Source: Nocardia arthritidis NBRC 100137 (lineage in GTDB: Bacteria > Actinomycetota > Actinomycetes > Mycobacteriales > Mycobacteriaceae). From it: a DNA stretch of 64,000 bases. The position numbers and the translations under genes are program-made. The stretch lies in NCBI RefSeq assembly GCF_001612765.1, contig NZ_BDBB01000024.1, positions 1-64,000 of the forward strand. The letters run 5' to 3'. Below are positions 44,513-52,874 of the stretch, piece by piece; the first letter of the stretch is position 1, and each line of letters opens with the position of its first letter. The notes under the pieces were generated by a model. That model did no database searches and had not been told where the DNA came from. It saw nothing but the letters and a program-made list of their open reading frames with translations.

Positions 44513-44531
44513 GTGTCCACAGTTGTCCACA
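44513..44531 (+). promoter_or_regulatory. Two DnaA-box-like nonamers
   Basis: GTGTCCACA (44513-44521) and TTGTCCACA (44523-44531), the latter a perfect actinobacterial DnaA box, are direct repeats ten bases apart that end on the start codon of the ABC ATPase gene. CACAGT at 44518-44523 could be its -10. Confidence 0.4.
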
Positions 44532-45523
44532 TGACTTCTTTCGCACCAACTTCAGCGCTCGCCGTCGAGGCGGACGGCCTGGTCAAGGTGTTCGGGGAAC
44601 AGCGTGCCGTCGATGGGGTGAGCCTGGCGGTGCCGCAGGGCTCGGTGTACGGCGTGCTCGGTCCGAACGGCGCGGGCAAGACCACGACCATCCGCATGCT
44701 CGCGACCCTGCTGCGACCGGACGGCGGCCGTGGCCGCATCTTCGGCCACGACGTGGTGGCGGAGCCGACGGCGGTCCGCTCGCTCATCGGCGTCACGGGC
44801 CAGTACGCCTCCGTCGACGAGGACCTGACCGCCACCGAGAACCTGATCGTCTTCTCCCGCCTGCTGGGCCTCAGCAGCATCGACGCCCGGCGCAAAGCAT
44901 CCGACCTGCTGGAGGAGTTCGATCTCACCGAGGCGGCGAACAAGCCGCTGCGGAACTTCTCCGGCGGTATGCGGCGCAGGCTCGATCTGGCGGCCAGCCT
45001 GATCGCGACGCCGCCGTTGCTGTTCCTCGACGAACCGACGACCGGTCTCGACCCGCGCACCCGCGCCCAGATGTGGGAGACCATCCGCCGCCTCGTCCGC
45101 GAAGGCGCGACGGTGCTGCTCACCACCCAGTATCTGGACGAGGCCGACCAGCTGGCCGACCGGATCGCGGTGATCGACCACGGCAAGGTGATCGCCGACG
45201 GCACGGCCGACGAACTGAAGGCCTCGGTGGGCGGCTCCAGCCTGCACCTGACCTTGGTCGATCGCGTCAGGCTCGATGAGGCGCGCCGCATCATCGGCGA
45301 TTTCCTCGGCGTCGAAGCGCAGATCACCCCGGAGGCCGGGCGGCTCACCGCGCCGTTGACCGACGCGGGCGTCACCGCCGATCTGCTGATCCGCCTGCGC
45401 GAGCGGGAGATCGGCGTCGACGAGATCACCGTGACCAAGCCGAGCCTGGACGAGGTCTTCCTCACCATCACCGGCCACCCCGCCGACGACACCACCGACG
45501 AGTCCGAGAAGAGCGCGGCGTGA
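44531..45523 (+). CDS. DrrA-type ABC exporter ATPase
   Basis: A 330-residue ATPase of the daunorubicin-resistance type. It has Walker A GPNGAGKTT, the Q-loop near GVTGQYASVDEDLTATENL, the signature FSGGMRRRLDLA, Walker B LLFLDEPTTGLDPR and a switch region TTQYLDEADQLADRI. The C-terminal regulatory part (about 230-330) is typical of DrrA. It energises export of a drug or lipid with the membrane protein encoded next, to which it is coupled by a GTGA overlap. The substrate is unknown. Confidence 0.92.
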   Translation: MTSFAPTSALAVEADGLVKVFGEQRAVDGVSLAVPQGSVYGVLGPNGAGKTTTIRMLATLLRPDGGRGRIFGHDVVAEPTAVRSLIGVTGQYASVDEDLTATENLIVFSRLLGLSSIDARRKASDLLEEFDLTEAANKPLRNFSGGMRRRLDLAASLIATPPLLFLDEPTTGLDPRTRAQMWETIRRLVREGATVLLTTQYLDEADQLADRIAVIDHGKVIADGTADELKASVGGSSLHLTLVDRVRLDEARRIIGDFLGVEAQITPEAGRLTAPLTDAGVTADLLIRLREREIGVDEITVTKPSLDEVFLTITGHPADDTTDESEKSAA

Positions 45524-46425
45524 ACGCCCGGCCCGCAGGCGGCAGCCTGCGTGACCACGAAGCACCCGCGCACGCCGATAAGGAACCCAGCATGACCACC
45601 CTCACCACGACCGAGCCGCGCCATGCCGCGCCTACGAAGATTCCCGAAGTCAGCAACCACGTTCCGCTGGGCCAGGCGGTGTCGAATTCGTTCACCATGG
45701 CCTACCGCGGCCTGCTGAAGATCAAGCACAAGCCCGAGCAGCTGTTCGACGTGACGATCCAGCCGATCCTGTTCACCGCCTTGTTCGCCTACATCTTCGG
45801 CGGCGCCATCGGCGGCAGCGTGCACGACTATCTGCCGGTCCTGATCCCCGGCATCCTGGTGCAGACCGTGGTGCTCACCTCGGTGGTCACCGGCACCCAG
45901 TTGCGCGAGGACATGGACAAGGGCGTGTTCGACCGGTTCAAGTCTCTGCCCATCGCCCGCATCTCGGCGCTGGCGGGCGCGCTGCTGGCCGACATGGTGC
46001 GCTACGTCATCGCGACCGTGCTCACCATCGTCGTCGGCGTCGCCATCGGCTATCGCCCCGAGGGCGGTGTGCTCGGAGTGGTCGCGGCGGGTCTGGTCAT
46101 CGTGGTCTGCTCGTTCGCGATCAGCTGGATCTGGGCGCTGGTCGGGGTCACCGGCAAGAGTGCCGCGGGCGTGCAGGGCATCTCGATGATGATCATGTTC
46201 CCGCTGACTTTCATGTCCGGCGCCTTCGCCATGGTGAGCACGATGCCGGGCTGGATGCAGGGGCTCAATCACGTGAACCCGGTGTACTACATGGTGAACG
46301 CGTGCCGCGGATTGATGAACGGCGCCGGTTTCGGCGGCGACCTGGCCTGGTCGTTGATCGGCGCGCTGGTCGTCATCGCGATCTTCGCGCCGCTCACGGT
46401 CAAGGCGTACATGCGGCGGGCGTGA
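45520..46425 (+). CDS. DrrB-type ABC exporter permease
   Basis: A 301-residue ABC-2 type permease with six hydrophobic segments (roughly 75-95, 110-135, 150-180, 190-215, 225-250 and 275-295). The conserved loop LREDMDKGVFDRFKSLPIAR is present. It starts with a GTG at 45520 that overlaps the ATPase stop; an internal ATG at 45592 is a possible shorter start. It forms an exporter with the preceding ATPase. A strong terminator follows. Confidence 0.92.
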   Translation: MNARPAGGSLRDHEAPAHADKEPSMTTLTTTEPRHAAPTKIPEVSNHVPLGQAVSNSFTMAYRGLLKIKHKPEQLFDVTIQPILFTALFAYIFGGAIGGSVHDYLPVLIPGILVQTVVLTSVVTGTQLREDMDKGVFDRFKSLPIARISALAGALLADMVRYVIATVLTIVVGVAIGYRPEGGVLGVVAAGLVIVVCSFAISWIWALVGVTGKSAAGVQGISMMIMFPLTFMSGAFAMVSTMPGWMQGLNHVNPVYYMVNACRGLMNGAGFGGDLAWSLIGALVVIAIFAPLTVKAYMRRA

Positions 46426-46439
46426 AGCCCCTCCACACG

Positions 46440-46475
46440 AGCAGGCCGGGTGGCGACTGTTACCCGGCCTGCTTT
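46440..46475 (+). terminator. Terminator after drrAB-like genes
   Basis: A perfect 12-bp stem AGCAGGCCGGGT/ACCCGGCCTGCT (46440-46451 with 46462-46473) around a 10-base loop, followed by TTCG. Confidence 0.8.
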
Positions 46476-46555
46476 CGCCGTATTTCGCACGACAGCGCAA
46501 TCCCTCGCGCACGCCAGAGCCTCGGCGAAGAACGAATGACCATAAGCGAAGATCG

Positions 46556-49500
46556 TCAGTGGGCGGCGCTGAGGCTGTGGAGCATCCGCAGGATGCGGTC
46601 GGCGGATTCACCGCGGCGCAGGTGGCCGAGGCGGCGGCGGGCTTGCGCGACCTGGTCGGCGCCGAGCTTCGCGATCGCCGCGTCCAGGTGCCGTTGCCAG
46701 CGCATGGAGGGGAAATCCTGACGGCAGAAGACGTTCGGCGCCAGCACCAACAAGTCGAGACCCGTGCCGACCTCGCGGTCGACGGCGATGAGATACGACC
46801 CGACCGCGCAGGCGACACCGCCGATCTGCGGCAGGTCCCGGTACTGGTTCATCATCGGCACAGTGAGCTCGGCCAGCTGTGCGGCCAGGACCGCGCTCGA
46901 GCCGACGCCACCGTGGAGTACCCGCGCGGCGAGCGCCGCCGCGGCGAGCATCAGGGCGCCGGGCCCGGGACCGAGCGCGTGGTCCGGCCAGCCGAACAGC
47001 TCCAGCGCACGCTCGTAGCGCGCGAATCCGCCCGCGGTGTCACCGGTCGCGAAGGCCACTTCCGCCGAACTCTGCATCACCGTGGACAGCAGCCGATTCT
47101 GTCCGAGAGACGAGGTGTCCAGATCCGGCGTGCCCAACGCGAGGTCGAGTTCCCGCCGGGCCTGCTCCAGATCGCCGACACCGACCAGCGAAGCCACCAG
47201 CAGGCTGCGAATCTCCACCGTGTCCTCGTAGGCGCCGAGCCGCTGCAGCAAGTCGAGCGAGCGGCGGTAATAGGTCACCGATTCGGCGTACTGGGCGATC
47301 TGTCCACAGACCTGTCCCAGGTGCCTGCTCACCATGGCCACGCTCCAGACATTCTCGTGGCCGAGGACCTCCAGCGCCTTCATCGCATCGATGGTGGAGC
47401 CGCGCACGTCGCCGAGGTTTTCCCGGATATTGGCCCGCAACAACAGCGCCGTGCCCCTGGTCTCCGGATCGGCCGAACGCGCCGCCTCGGCGAGCAGCCT
47501 GCTGAGTCCGCGCGCATCGGCTCTGGTGAGTACCACCCGGGCGATGAATCGGTTGTTCTCGGTGAGTTCGACGGAGAGACGAAGCAAGCGGCGCACGCGC
47601 AGACGCAGTGCGGCGATCTCCCTGACGCTGCCGTTGGTGTAAGCGAGATGCAGGAAGGTCATCTGGTAGGTGACGAGCACGAGGTCCGGACGCGGACCTT
47701 CCGGACCGAAGTCGGTCGGTTCCAACTCGATGACCCGCTGGGCCCAGGCGATCACTTCCATATGCGATCCGCGGATCACCCACAACGTGCCGATGACCGG
47801 AAAAATGGTGTAGGCCGTTGCGGCGTCACGCCTTTCGATGCCGCAACGCAGTGCGGCGAGCAGGTTGTCCAGCTCCGCCGCCACCGACAGCGCGAGGTGG
47901 AACTGATCGCCGGTCATATACCGGCTCGCCGCGTCACCGGCGTAGTCCTCGGCCCACCGCATCATCCGAGTGTCGACTGCGTCCGGCTCCCCCGCCGTGG
48001 CGGCCAGCTGCTCTTCACCGAATTCCCGCACCGTCTCCAGCATGCGATAGCGGGTGCCGAGCAGTTCGTCGTCCAGCACGGTGAGCAGCGATTGGTTGAC
48101 CAGACCGTCGACAGCCGCGGCGACATCGGTCACGTCGGCTCCACCGGCGACCGCCTCGGCGGCCGACAGCGTGAAACCGGCCGGAAATCGGCACAACCGA
48201 CGCAGTGTCGCTTGCTGTTCGGTATCGAGCAGGTTCCAGCTCCAGTCGATAACCGCGTGCAGCGTGCGATGCCGTTCGGGCGAACTGCGGTCGCCATGGC
48301 GCAGCAGCGCGAACCGATCGGCCAATCGCTCGTTGATCTCCTCGACGCTCATCGCCCGGACTCGGGCGGCGGCCAGTTCGATGGCCAGCGGCAGCCCGTC
48401 GAGCGTGTGGCAGAGCTGGGCGACGATCTCCGGGTCCAGCCGGACCGCCGGGCGCACGGCCCTGGCACGGGCGGCGAACAGCTCGGTGGCGGGTGAGCCC
48501 GCCGGATCGATCGTCAGCGGCGGCAACGGATACACCGTCTCCGCGGTGATGGTCAGCGGCGACCGGCTCGTGGTGAGCACGGTCAGCCGTGGCGCGACGC
48601 CGATCAGGTCGGCGACCACCACGGCGACCGCGTCGACCAGATGCTCGCAGTTGTCCAGGATCAGCAGCATCGAGCGCGCCGACACCGCGTCGCGCAACCG
48701 CCTGCGCAGATCGACCGTCTGCCCGGAGCGCAGTGTCGCCGTGTCGAAGGTGACCTCGCTGAGCCCGAGCACGGCGGCGATCGCCGCCTCGATCTCGACC
48801 CTGGCGTCGCCTCCTTCGGCACGCACCGAGGCCAGCTCCACCAGCGCCACCGGGCGGGTGCGCGCCACCCGCGCACCGAGCTCGTTCGCGATCCTGGTCT
48901 TCCCCGCTCCGCCCGGGCCCAGCACGGTGACCACCCGGGAGGCGTGCAGCAGATCGGTGAGCGCGGCGAGATCGTCCGTCCGCCCGAGCAGCGCGTTGGG
49001 CGCGGCGCGCAGACCCATCGCGGCGGGCTGCGGGTCCGGGGCCGCATCGGCCGAGGGCGTGGAAGCGGCCGGGAACCCGCTTCGGTATCCCGCGCTCGCC
49101 ACCGGCGTCGGGGCGCGCGGCGGTGCGGTAGGCCCGATCGGCTCCCCGCGCAGGATCGCCGTGTGCGCCGCGGAAAGCGCCGGTCCCGGATCGGCGCCGA
49201 GCTGGTCGGCCAGTCGCGAACGGAAGGACGCGAACGATTCCAGCGCCTCGTTGCTCCGTCCCGAGGCGGCGAGCAGACGCATCAGGATCAGCTGCGCGGG
49301 CTCGTCCAACGGGTCGGCGGCGGCGCGCAGCCGAGCCAGGTCCAAGGCGCCGTCGATGTCGCCGCCGCCCTCGCGTGCGGCGAGTTCGAGTTCGTCGAGT
49401 TCGGCGCCGCGCCGCCCGGCCGCGTGGCGCAGCTCATCGGCGAGGCCACCCGGTGGCAGGTCGGCGCCGGGGTCCCCGCGCCACAGCGCCCGCGCTCCCG

Positions 49501-49933
49501 CGATCTCCGCAAGGCATCCGGGAAGGTCACCGGCGGCGTGCAGCCCGCGCGCCCGCGTGACGCGCTCGCCTACCGAGGACAGATCGACCTGTTCGGCGGC
49601 GAGCGTCAACCGGTAGCCCGCCGGGCCGATTTCCAGCGCGCCCTCCGGCAGCGCCGACCGCAGCCGGGAGACCTGGGTGTGCAGCGCGTTCATCGGCGAC
49701 CGTGGCGGCTGTTCACCCCAGACGTCCTCGATCAGGGCGTGCGCGCCGCGGCTGCGGCCGGGTCGCAGCGCGAGGGCGGTGAGCAGCAGCCGGGAGCGCG
49801 CCCCGGGCAGCGGCGTCAGCAGGCCGTCTCGGCGCAGCGCGACCTCGCCCAGCAGGGCCACCACGACCGATTCGCCTGCGGGCGTCGTCACTGCTCGACT
49901 GTGGCCGTGCGGGCCGCTGCGCTCCAGATACAT
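46556..49933 (-). CDS. SARP-family regulator with NB-ARC ATPase and TPR domains (AfsR-like)
   Basis: A large regulator of about 1125 residues. It has an OmpR-like winged helix (about 23-115, RSRLLLTALALRPGRSRGA), the bacterial transcriptional activation domain (about 115-265), a Pro/Ala linker, an NB-ARC ATPase with P-loop GPGGAGKT near 337-344 and LLILDNCEH as Walker B, and a long helical TPR-like part (about 620-1125). AfsR-type proteins activate secondary-metabolite or export genes by binding direct repeats. ATG 49933 is favoured; GTG 49891, close to the first strand, is an alternative. It lies beside the DrrAB-like exporter, a plausible target, and is convergent with it. Confidence 0.88.
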   Translation of the reverse strand: MYLERSGPHGHSRAVTTPAGESVVVALLGEVALRRDGLLTPLPGARSRLLLTALALRPGRSRGAHALIEDVWGEQPPRSPMNALHTQVSRLRSALPEGALEIGPAGYRLTLAAEQVDLSSVGERVTRARGLHAAGDLPGCLAEIAGARALWRGDPGADLPPGGLADELRHAAGRRGAELDELELAAREGGGDIDGALDLARLRAAADPLDEPAQLILMRLLAASGRSNEALESFASFRSRLADQLGADPGPALSAAHTAILRGEPIGPTAPPRAPTPVASAGYRSGFPAASTPSADAAPDPQPAAMGLRAAPNALLGRTDDLAALTDLLHASRVVTVLGPGGAGKTRIANELGARVARTRPVALVELASVRAEGGDARVEIEAAIAAVLGLSEVTFDTATLRSGQTVDLRRRLRDAVSARSMLLILDNCEHLVDAVAVVVADLIGVAPRLTVLTTSRSPLTITAETVYPLPPLTIDPAGSPATELFAARARAVRPAVRLDPEIVAQLCHTLDGLPLAIELAAARVRAMSVEEINERLADRFALLRHGDRSSPERHRTLHAVIDWSWNLLDTEQQATLRRLCRFPAGFTLSAAEAVAGGADVTDVAAAVDGLVNQSLLTVLDDELLGTRYRMLETVREFGEEQLAATAGEPDAVDTRMMRWAEDYAGDAASRYMTGDQFHLALSVAAELDNLLAALRCGIERRDAATAYTIFPVIGTLWVIRGSHMEVIAWAQRVIELEPTDFGPEGPRPDLVLVTYQMTFLHLAYTNGSVREIAALRLRVRRLLRLSVELTENNRFIARVVLTRADARGLSRLLAEAARSADPETRGTALLLRANIRENLGDVRGSTIDAMKALEVLGHENVWSVAMVSRHLGQVCGQIAQYAESVTYYRRSLDLLQRLGAYEDTVEIRSLLVASLVGVGDLEQARRELDLALGTPDLDTSSLGQNRLLSTVMQSSAEVAFATGDTAGGFARYERALELFGWPDHALGPGPGALMLAAAALAARVLHGGVGSSAVLAAQLAELTVPMMNQYRDLPQIGGVACAVGSYLIAVDREVGTGLDLLVLAPNVFCRQDFPSMRWQRHLDAAIAKLGADQVAQARRRLGHLRRGESADRILRMLHSLSAAH

Positions 49934-50010
49934 CCCGCGGTCATCGTAGGCGAGCCGGCCCGACGGGGCCGACACGATTTCTTTGCCGCGACTGTGAGCG
50001 GTCGGTGGCA

Positions 50011-50016
50011 TAGTCT
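50011..50016 (+). promoter_or_regulatory. -10 element of leaderless SRPBCC gene
   Basis: TAGTCT, seven bases before the ATG at 50024. Confidence 0.55.
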
Positions 50017-50023
50017 GACCCCC

Positions 50024-50488
50024 ATGGCTGAGTTCGAGGTGGTCCGATCGGCCGTGGTCACGGCCGAGCCCGCGCGTGTACACAAGCTGATCAACGATTT
50101 CCACAAGTGGGTCGAGTGGTCGCCGTGGGAGGACCTCGACCCGCAGCTGCAGCGCAGTTATTCCGGCGCGGACACCGGCGTCGGCGCACGCTACGCCTGG
50201 AGCGGCAACCGCAAGGCGGGCGCGGGCAGCATGGAGATCATCGGCAGCACCGACCGCGAGATCGGCGTGCGCCTGGATTTCCTGAAGCCGATGAAGGCGA
50301 CCAACATGGTGACCTTCATTCTGGACCCGGTCGAGACCGGCACCGAAGTGACCTGGCGGATGACCGGCAGGCAGACCGGCCTGATGGGCTTCCTCGGCAA
50401 GTTCATCCCGATGGACAAGTTCGTCGGCCGGGACTTCGAAAAGGGGCTCGCGCGGTTGCAGCAGGCGGCGACGACCCAAACGGCCTGA
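50024..50488 (+). CDS. SRPBCC-family protein
   Basis: A 154-residue protein of the START/Bet v1-like SRPBCC superfamily. The N-terminal strand and helices FEVVRSAVVTAEPARVHKLINDFHKW are followed by WSPWEDLDP, antiparallel strands and a C-terminal helix (KFVGRDFEKGLARLQQA). Such proteins hold lipids or polyketides; the ligand is unknown. It is divergent from the SARP gene. Confidence 0.87.
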   Translation: MAEFEVVRSAVVTAEPARVHKLINDFHKWVEWSPWEDLDPQLQRSYSGADTGVGARYAWSGNRKAGAGSMEIIGSTDREIGVRLDFLKPMKATNMVTFILDPVETGTEVTWRMTGRQTGLMGFLGKFIPMDKFVGRDFEKGLARLQQAATTQTA

Positions 50489-50533
50489 TCGCCGCGCGCG
50501 AACTGAGGGCGGACCGTGTCCGAATGCGCCCAT

Positions 50534-50539
50534 TATGCT
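50534..50539 (+). promoter_or_regulatory. -10 element of leaderless menA
   Basis: TATGCT, six bases before the ATG at 50546. Confidence 0.6.
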
Positions 50540-50545
50540 GCGGAC

Positions 50546-51415
50546 ATGGCTACTGCAGCGCAATGGATCGAGGGCGCGCGACCCCGCACCCTGCCGAACG
50601 CGATCGCCCCGGTGCTCGCCGGAACCGGAGCCGCCGCGTCCGTCGACGGTGCGGTGTGGTGGAAAGCGATTCTCGCGCTGTTCGTTTCGCTGGCGCTGAT
50701 CATCGGCGTGAACTACGCCAACGACTACTCCGACGGCGTCCGCGGCACCGACGACGTCCGGGTCGGACCGTTGCGCCTGGTCGGGCAGAAACTGGCCTCG
50801 CCCGCCGCGGTGAAGACCGCCGCGATCGTCAGCCTGGTCATCGGCGCCGTGTTCGGTCTGGTGCTGGTATTCACCAGCGCGTGGTGGCTGCTGCTCATCG
50901 GCGCGGCCTGCCTGGCCGGGGCCTGGTACTACACCGGTGGCAGCAACCCGTACGGCTACAGCGGATTCGGCGAAGTGGCGGTATTCGTCTTCTTCGGCCT
51001 GGTCGCGGTGCTCGGCACCCAGTTCGTGCAGGCGGACCGGATCGACTGGGTGGGCGCACTGCTCGCGGTCGCGGTGGGCGCGTTCTCCAGCGCCGTGCTC
51101 GTCGCGAACAATCTGCGCGACATTCCCACCGACACCGAATCCGGGAAGGTCACGCTCGCGGTGAAACTCGGCGACCCGCGCACCCGCCAGCTGCACCTCG
51201 CACTGCTCGCCGTGCCCTTCCTGGTGACGTTGGCGCTGGTCGCCCGCACACCGTGGGCACTGGCCGGGTTGATCGCGATCCCGCTCGCGGTGCGCGCCAA
51301 CGCGCCGGTGCGCGGCGGCAAGGGCGGCCTGGAACTGATTCCCGCGCTGCGGGATTCCGGACTGGCCCTGCTGGTCTGGTCGGCGGTCACCGCGCTCGCC
51401 GTCGGGCTGGGCTAA
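50546..51415 (+). CDS. menA: 1,4-dihydroxy-2-naphthoate polyprenyltransferase
   Basis: A 289-residue UbiA-family membrane enzyme that attaches the polyprenyl tail to dihydroxynaphthoate. The first Asp-rich motif NYANDYSDGVRGTD and the second, NNLRDIPTDTESGK, are both intact, and about eight to nine hydrophobic helices are visible. Its prenyl substrate may come from the synthase at 22111. The ATG at 50546 is probably leaderless. Confidence 0.95.
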   Translation: MATAAQWIEGARPRTLPNAIAPVLAGTGAAASVDGAVWWKAILALFVSLALIIGVNYANDYSDGVRGTDDVRVGPLRLVGQKLASPAAVKTAAIVSLVIGAVFGLVLVFTSAWWLLLIGAACLAGAWYYTGGSNPYGYSGFGEVAVFVFFGLVAVLGTQFVQADRIDWVGALLAVAVGAFSSAVLVANNLRDIPTDTESGKVTLAVKLGDPRTRQLHLALLAVPFLVTLALVARTPWALAGLIAIPLAVRANAPVRGGKGGLELIPALRDSGLALLVWSAVTALAVGLG

Positions 51416-51489
51416 CGCGCTTCCCCCGGTTTCCGAGCGACGCGACCTTGCGGGCCCGGTGACGGGTCCCGCACCCGCGAGGTGACGGA

Positions 51490-51873
51490 CTAGTCCTCGT
51501 CCGGCACCAGGATGCCGAGCACCCAGTTCACGAGCGAGACGATGATGCCGCCGATCACCGCGGCCCAGAAACCCTCGACGCGCAGGCCGTAATCGGTGAA
51601 CGCTTCGGTGATCTCGGCGGTCAGCCACAGCATGAACGCGTTGATCAAGAGCAGGAACAGCCCGAGCGTCAGGATCACCAGTGGTAGCGATAGTAACTTC
51701 ACGATCGGCTTGACCAGTGCGTTCACCACCGTGAACACAGCGGCCACCGCGAGGACGACCGCGATCTTGGCGCCGTTGCCGCCTTCGGGAGCGAGGATGT
51801 CGATCTTGTCGACCCAGAAGGCGGCCAGCCAGATGGCCGCCGCGTTGATGATCAACCGAATCACGAGCTGCAT
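51490..51873 (-). CDS. Phage holin-like family IV membrane protein
   Basis: A 127-residue protein with four hydrophobic segments, of the widespread PF04020 type (annotated as phage holin superfamily IV but chromosomal in most actinobacteria). The features VNALVKPIVKLLSLPLVILT and FLLLINAFMLWLTAEI are typical. There is no prophage context here, so lysis is unlikely. TAGCAT lies six bases before the ATG (leaderless). Confidence 0.85.
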   Translation of the reverse strand: MQLVIRLIINAAAIWLAAFWVDKIDILAPEGGNGAKIAVVLAVAAVFTVVNALVKPIVKLLSLPLVILTLGLFLLLINAFMLWLTAEITEAFTDYGLRVEGFWAAVIGGIIVSLVNWVLGILVPDED

Positions 51874-51895
51874 GGCCCAATGCTAGGCCCAGGGT

Positions 51896-51943
51896 GCGGA
51901 CACGCGCCGCTGGAAGACACGAACTCCGCAGGCGCATGTCCGC
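51896..51943 (-). terminator. Hairpin downstream of the ClpN-domain gene
   Basis: A 13-bp stem GCGGACATGCGCC/GGCGCGTGTCCGC with one wobble pair and a 22-base loop lies just after the ClpN gene and before the holin-like gene promoter. There is no T-tract. Confidence 0.5.
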
Positions 51944-51947
51944 GGGC

Positions 51948-52529
51948 TCAGGCCGCACGATCGAGCAGGGCGTGCACCTTCGGGCGCAACTCCTGGATCA
52001 CGGTGGGGCCGCCGAACAGGCGCACCGTTGTCTGGTTGGGGGCGCGTAGGATGCCGAGCAGCATATGCCCGGATTCGATGGTCTTGTCCTTGCGGCCGAG
52101 CGCCTCCCGCAGGGAGAGTTCGAGCACTTTCTTCGCTTCCCTGGTGAACGGAATGTGCCCGTAGTACCCGCCGCGACCCCACGGGAACGACCCACGTCGC
52201 GGGTCCGGCGCGGCGCGGTCGAGCGCGTGCTCGCCGAAATGTGCTTCCAGCGACTCCCGGACGGCGTCCAGATCGATGCCGATGGATCGCAATGCCTCGG
52301 CGTCCTCGGGACCGAGGGGAACCCCATTGCCCTGCTCGGCCAGCGCGCGTCGCACGCCGTCGCGAGTGAGTCCCGTCTCCGCGAGCAACGCCGTCAACTC
52401 CGGCTCGGCCTGGCCGAGCAGTCCGAGCAACACGTGCTCGACCTCGATATTCGACGCGCGGAGTTCACGCGCGTCCTCCTGGGCGATGACGATCGCCGTG
52501 CGCGCCGACCTGCTGAACCGTTCGAACAT
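51948..52529 (-). CDS. ClpC N-terminal-domain protein (ClpC2-like half)
   Basis: A 193-residue protein made of two Clp-N repeats like the N-terminal domain of ClpC1: FSRSARTAIVIAQEDARELRASNIEVEHVLLGLL (written in pieces: repeat 1 about 1-75) and FTREAKKVLELSLREALGRK with SGHMLLGIL (repeat 2 about 125-193). It has no ATPase domain. Mycobacterial ClpC2 is a similar ClpN-only protein with an N-terminal helix-turn-helix, reported to bind ClpC1-targeting antibiotics. Here the DNA-binding part is a separate gene whose stop overlaps this ATG by one base. A role as decoy or sensor is inferred. Confidence 0.85.
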   Translation of the reverse strand: MFERFSRSARTAIVIAQEDARELRASNIEVEHVLLGLLGQAEPELTALLAETGLTRDGVRRALAEQGNGVPLGPEDAEALRSIGIDLDAVRESLEAHFGEHALDRAAPDPRRGSFPWGRGGYYGHIPFTREAKKVLELSLREALGRKDKTIESGHMLLGILRAPNQTTVRLFGGPTVIQELRPKVHALLDRAA

Positions 52530-52750
52530 CAGCGATTCCTGCCTTTCCGGTTGTATTTCTGATGGACCGCCTGCTTGCTCACCTCGAGCGCTTCCGCGAT
52601 CGCCTGCCAGGACCAGCCCTGGGCACGGGCGTTGGCCACCTGGATCGCTTCGAGACGTTCGAGCAGCCTGCGTAGCGCGAGCACCGCGCGCAGCCCGACC
52701 TTGGGATCGGGACTGCCCGCGGCGGCCGCCAGGGTGGTTGCTTCTGTCAT
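52529..52750 (-). CDS. Small helix-turn-helix protein coupled to ClpN gene
   Basis: A 73-residue protein. A helix (LRAVLALRRLLERLEAIQVA) leads into a helix-turn-helix WSWQAIAEALEVSKQAVHQK and a basic tail. The HTH resembles the one fused to ClpN domains in mycobacterial ClpC2. Its stop overlaps the next start (TGATG), so both are made from one transcript. Two 20-bp palindromes sit on its promoter, consistent with autorepression. Confidence 0.83.
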   Translation of the reverse strand: MTEATTLAAAAGSPDPKVGLRAVLALRRLLERLEAIQVANARAQGWSWQAIAEALEVSKQAVHQKYNRKGRNR

Positions 52751-52751
52751 G

Positions 52752-52771
52752 GCGTCAATTTTGATTGACGC
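52752..52771. promoter_or_regulatory. Operator palindrome 1 of HTH-ClpN operon
   Basis: GCGTCAATTTTGATTGACGC, 8-bp arms around a 4-base centre, immediately upstream of the ATG at 52750 and over its probable -10. Confidence 0.7.
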
Positions 52772-52780
52772 TCACGCATG

Positions 52781-52800
52781 GTGTCAACAAAAATTGACGC
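52781..52800. promoter_or_regulatory. Operator palindrome 2 of HTH-ClpN operon
   Basis: GTGTCAACAAAAATTGACGC, the same dyad with mismatches in the left arm, 29 bases from palindrome 1. It contains the minus-strand -35 TTGACA (52787-52782). Confidence 0.7.
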
Positions 52801-52836
52801 GTGATGGCGCGACAGCGCCCGATTCCGCGCTCGGCG

Positions 52837-52865
52837 AACAAGAAAGCCCCGCACTCAGGCGAGGC
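52837..52865 (-). terminator. Intrinsic terminator after cds1
   Basis: On the minus strand the stem GCCTCGC/GCGGGGC (one wobble pair) with loop CTGAGT is followed by TTTCTTGTT, nine bases after the cds1 stop. It isolates the HTH-ClpN promoter from cds1. Confidence 0.7.
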
Positions 52866-52874
52866 GCGAACCGA

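Noticed and set aside
51490..51873. Prophage lysis cassette suggested by the holin-like protein
   Set aside because: PF04020-type proteins are ordinary chromosomal genes in actinobacteria, and no endolysin or phage gene lies nearby.
49934..51958. Long upstream extension of the SARP reading frame
   Set aside because: It runs antisense through the SRPBCC and menA genes, both of which have clear families and starts.
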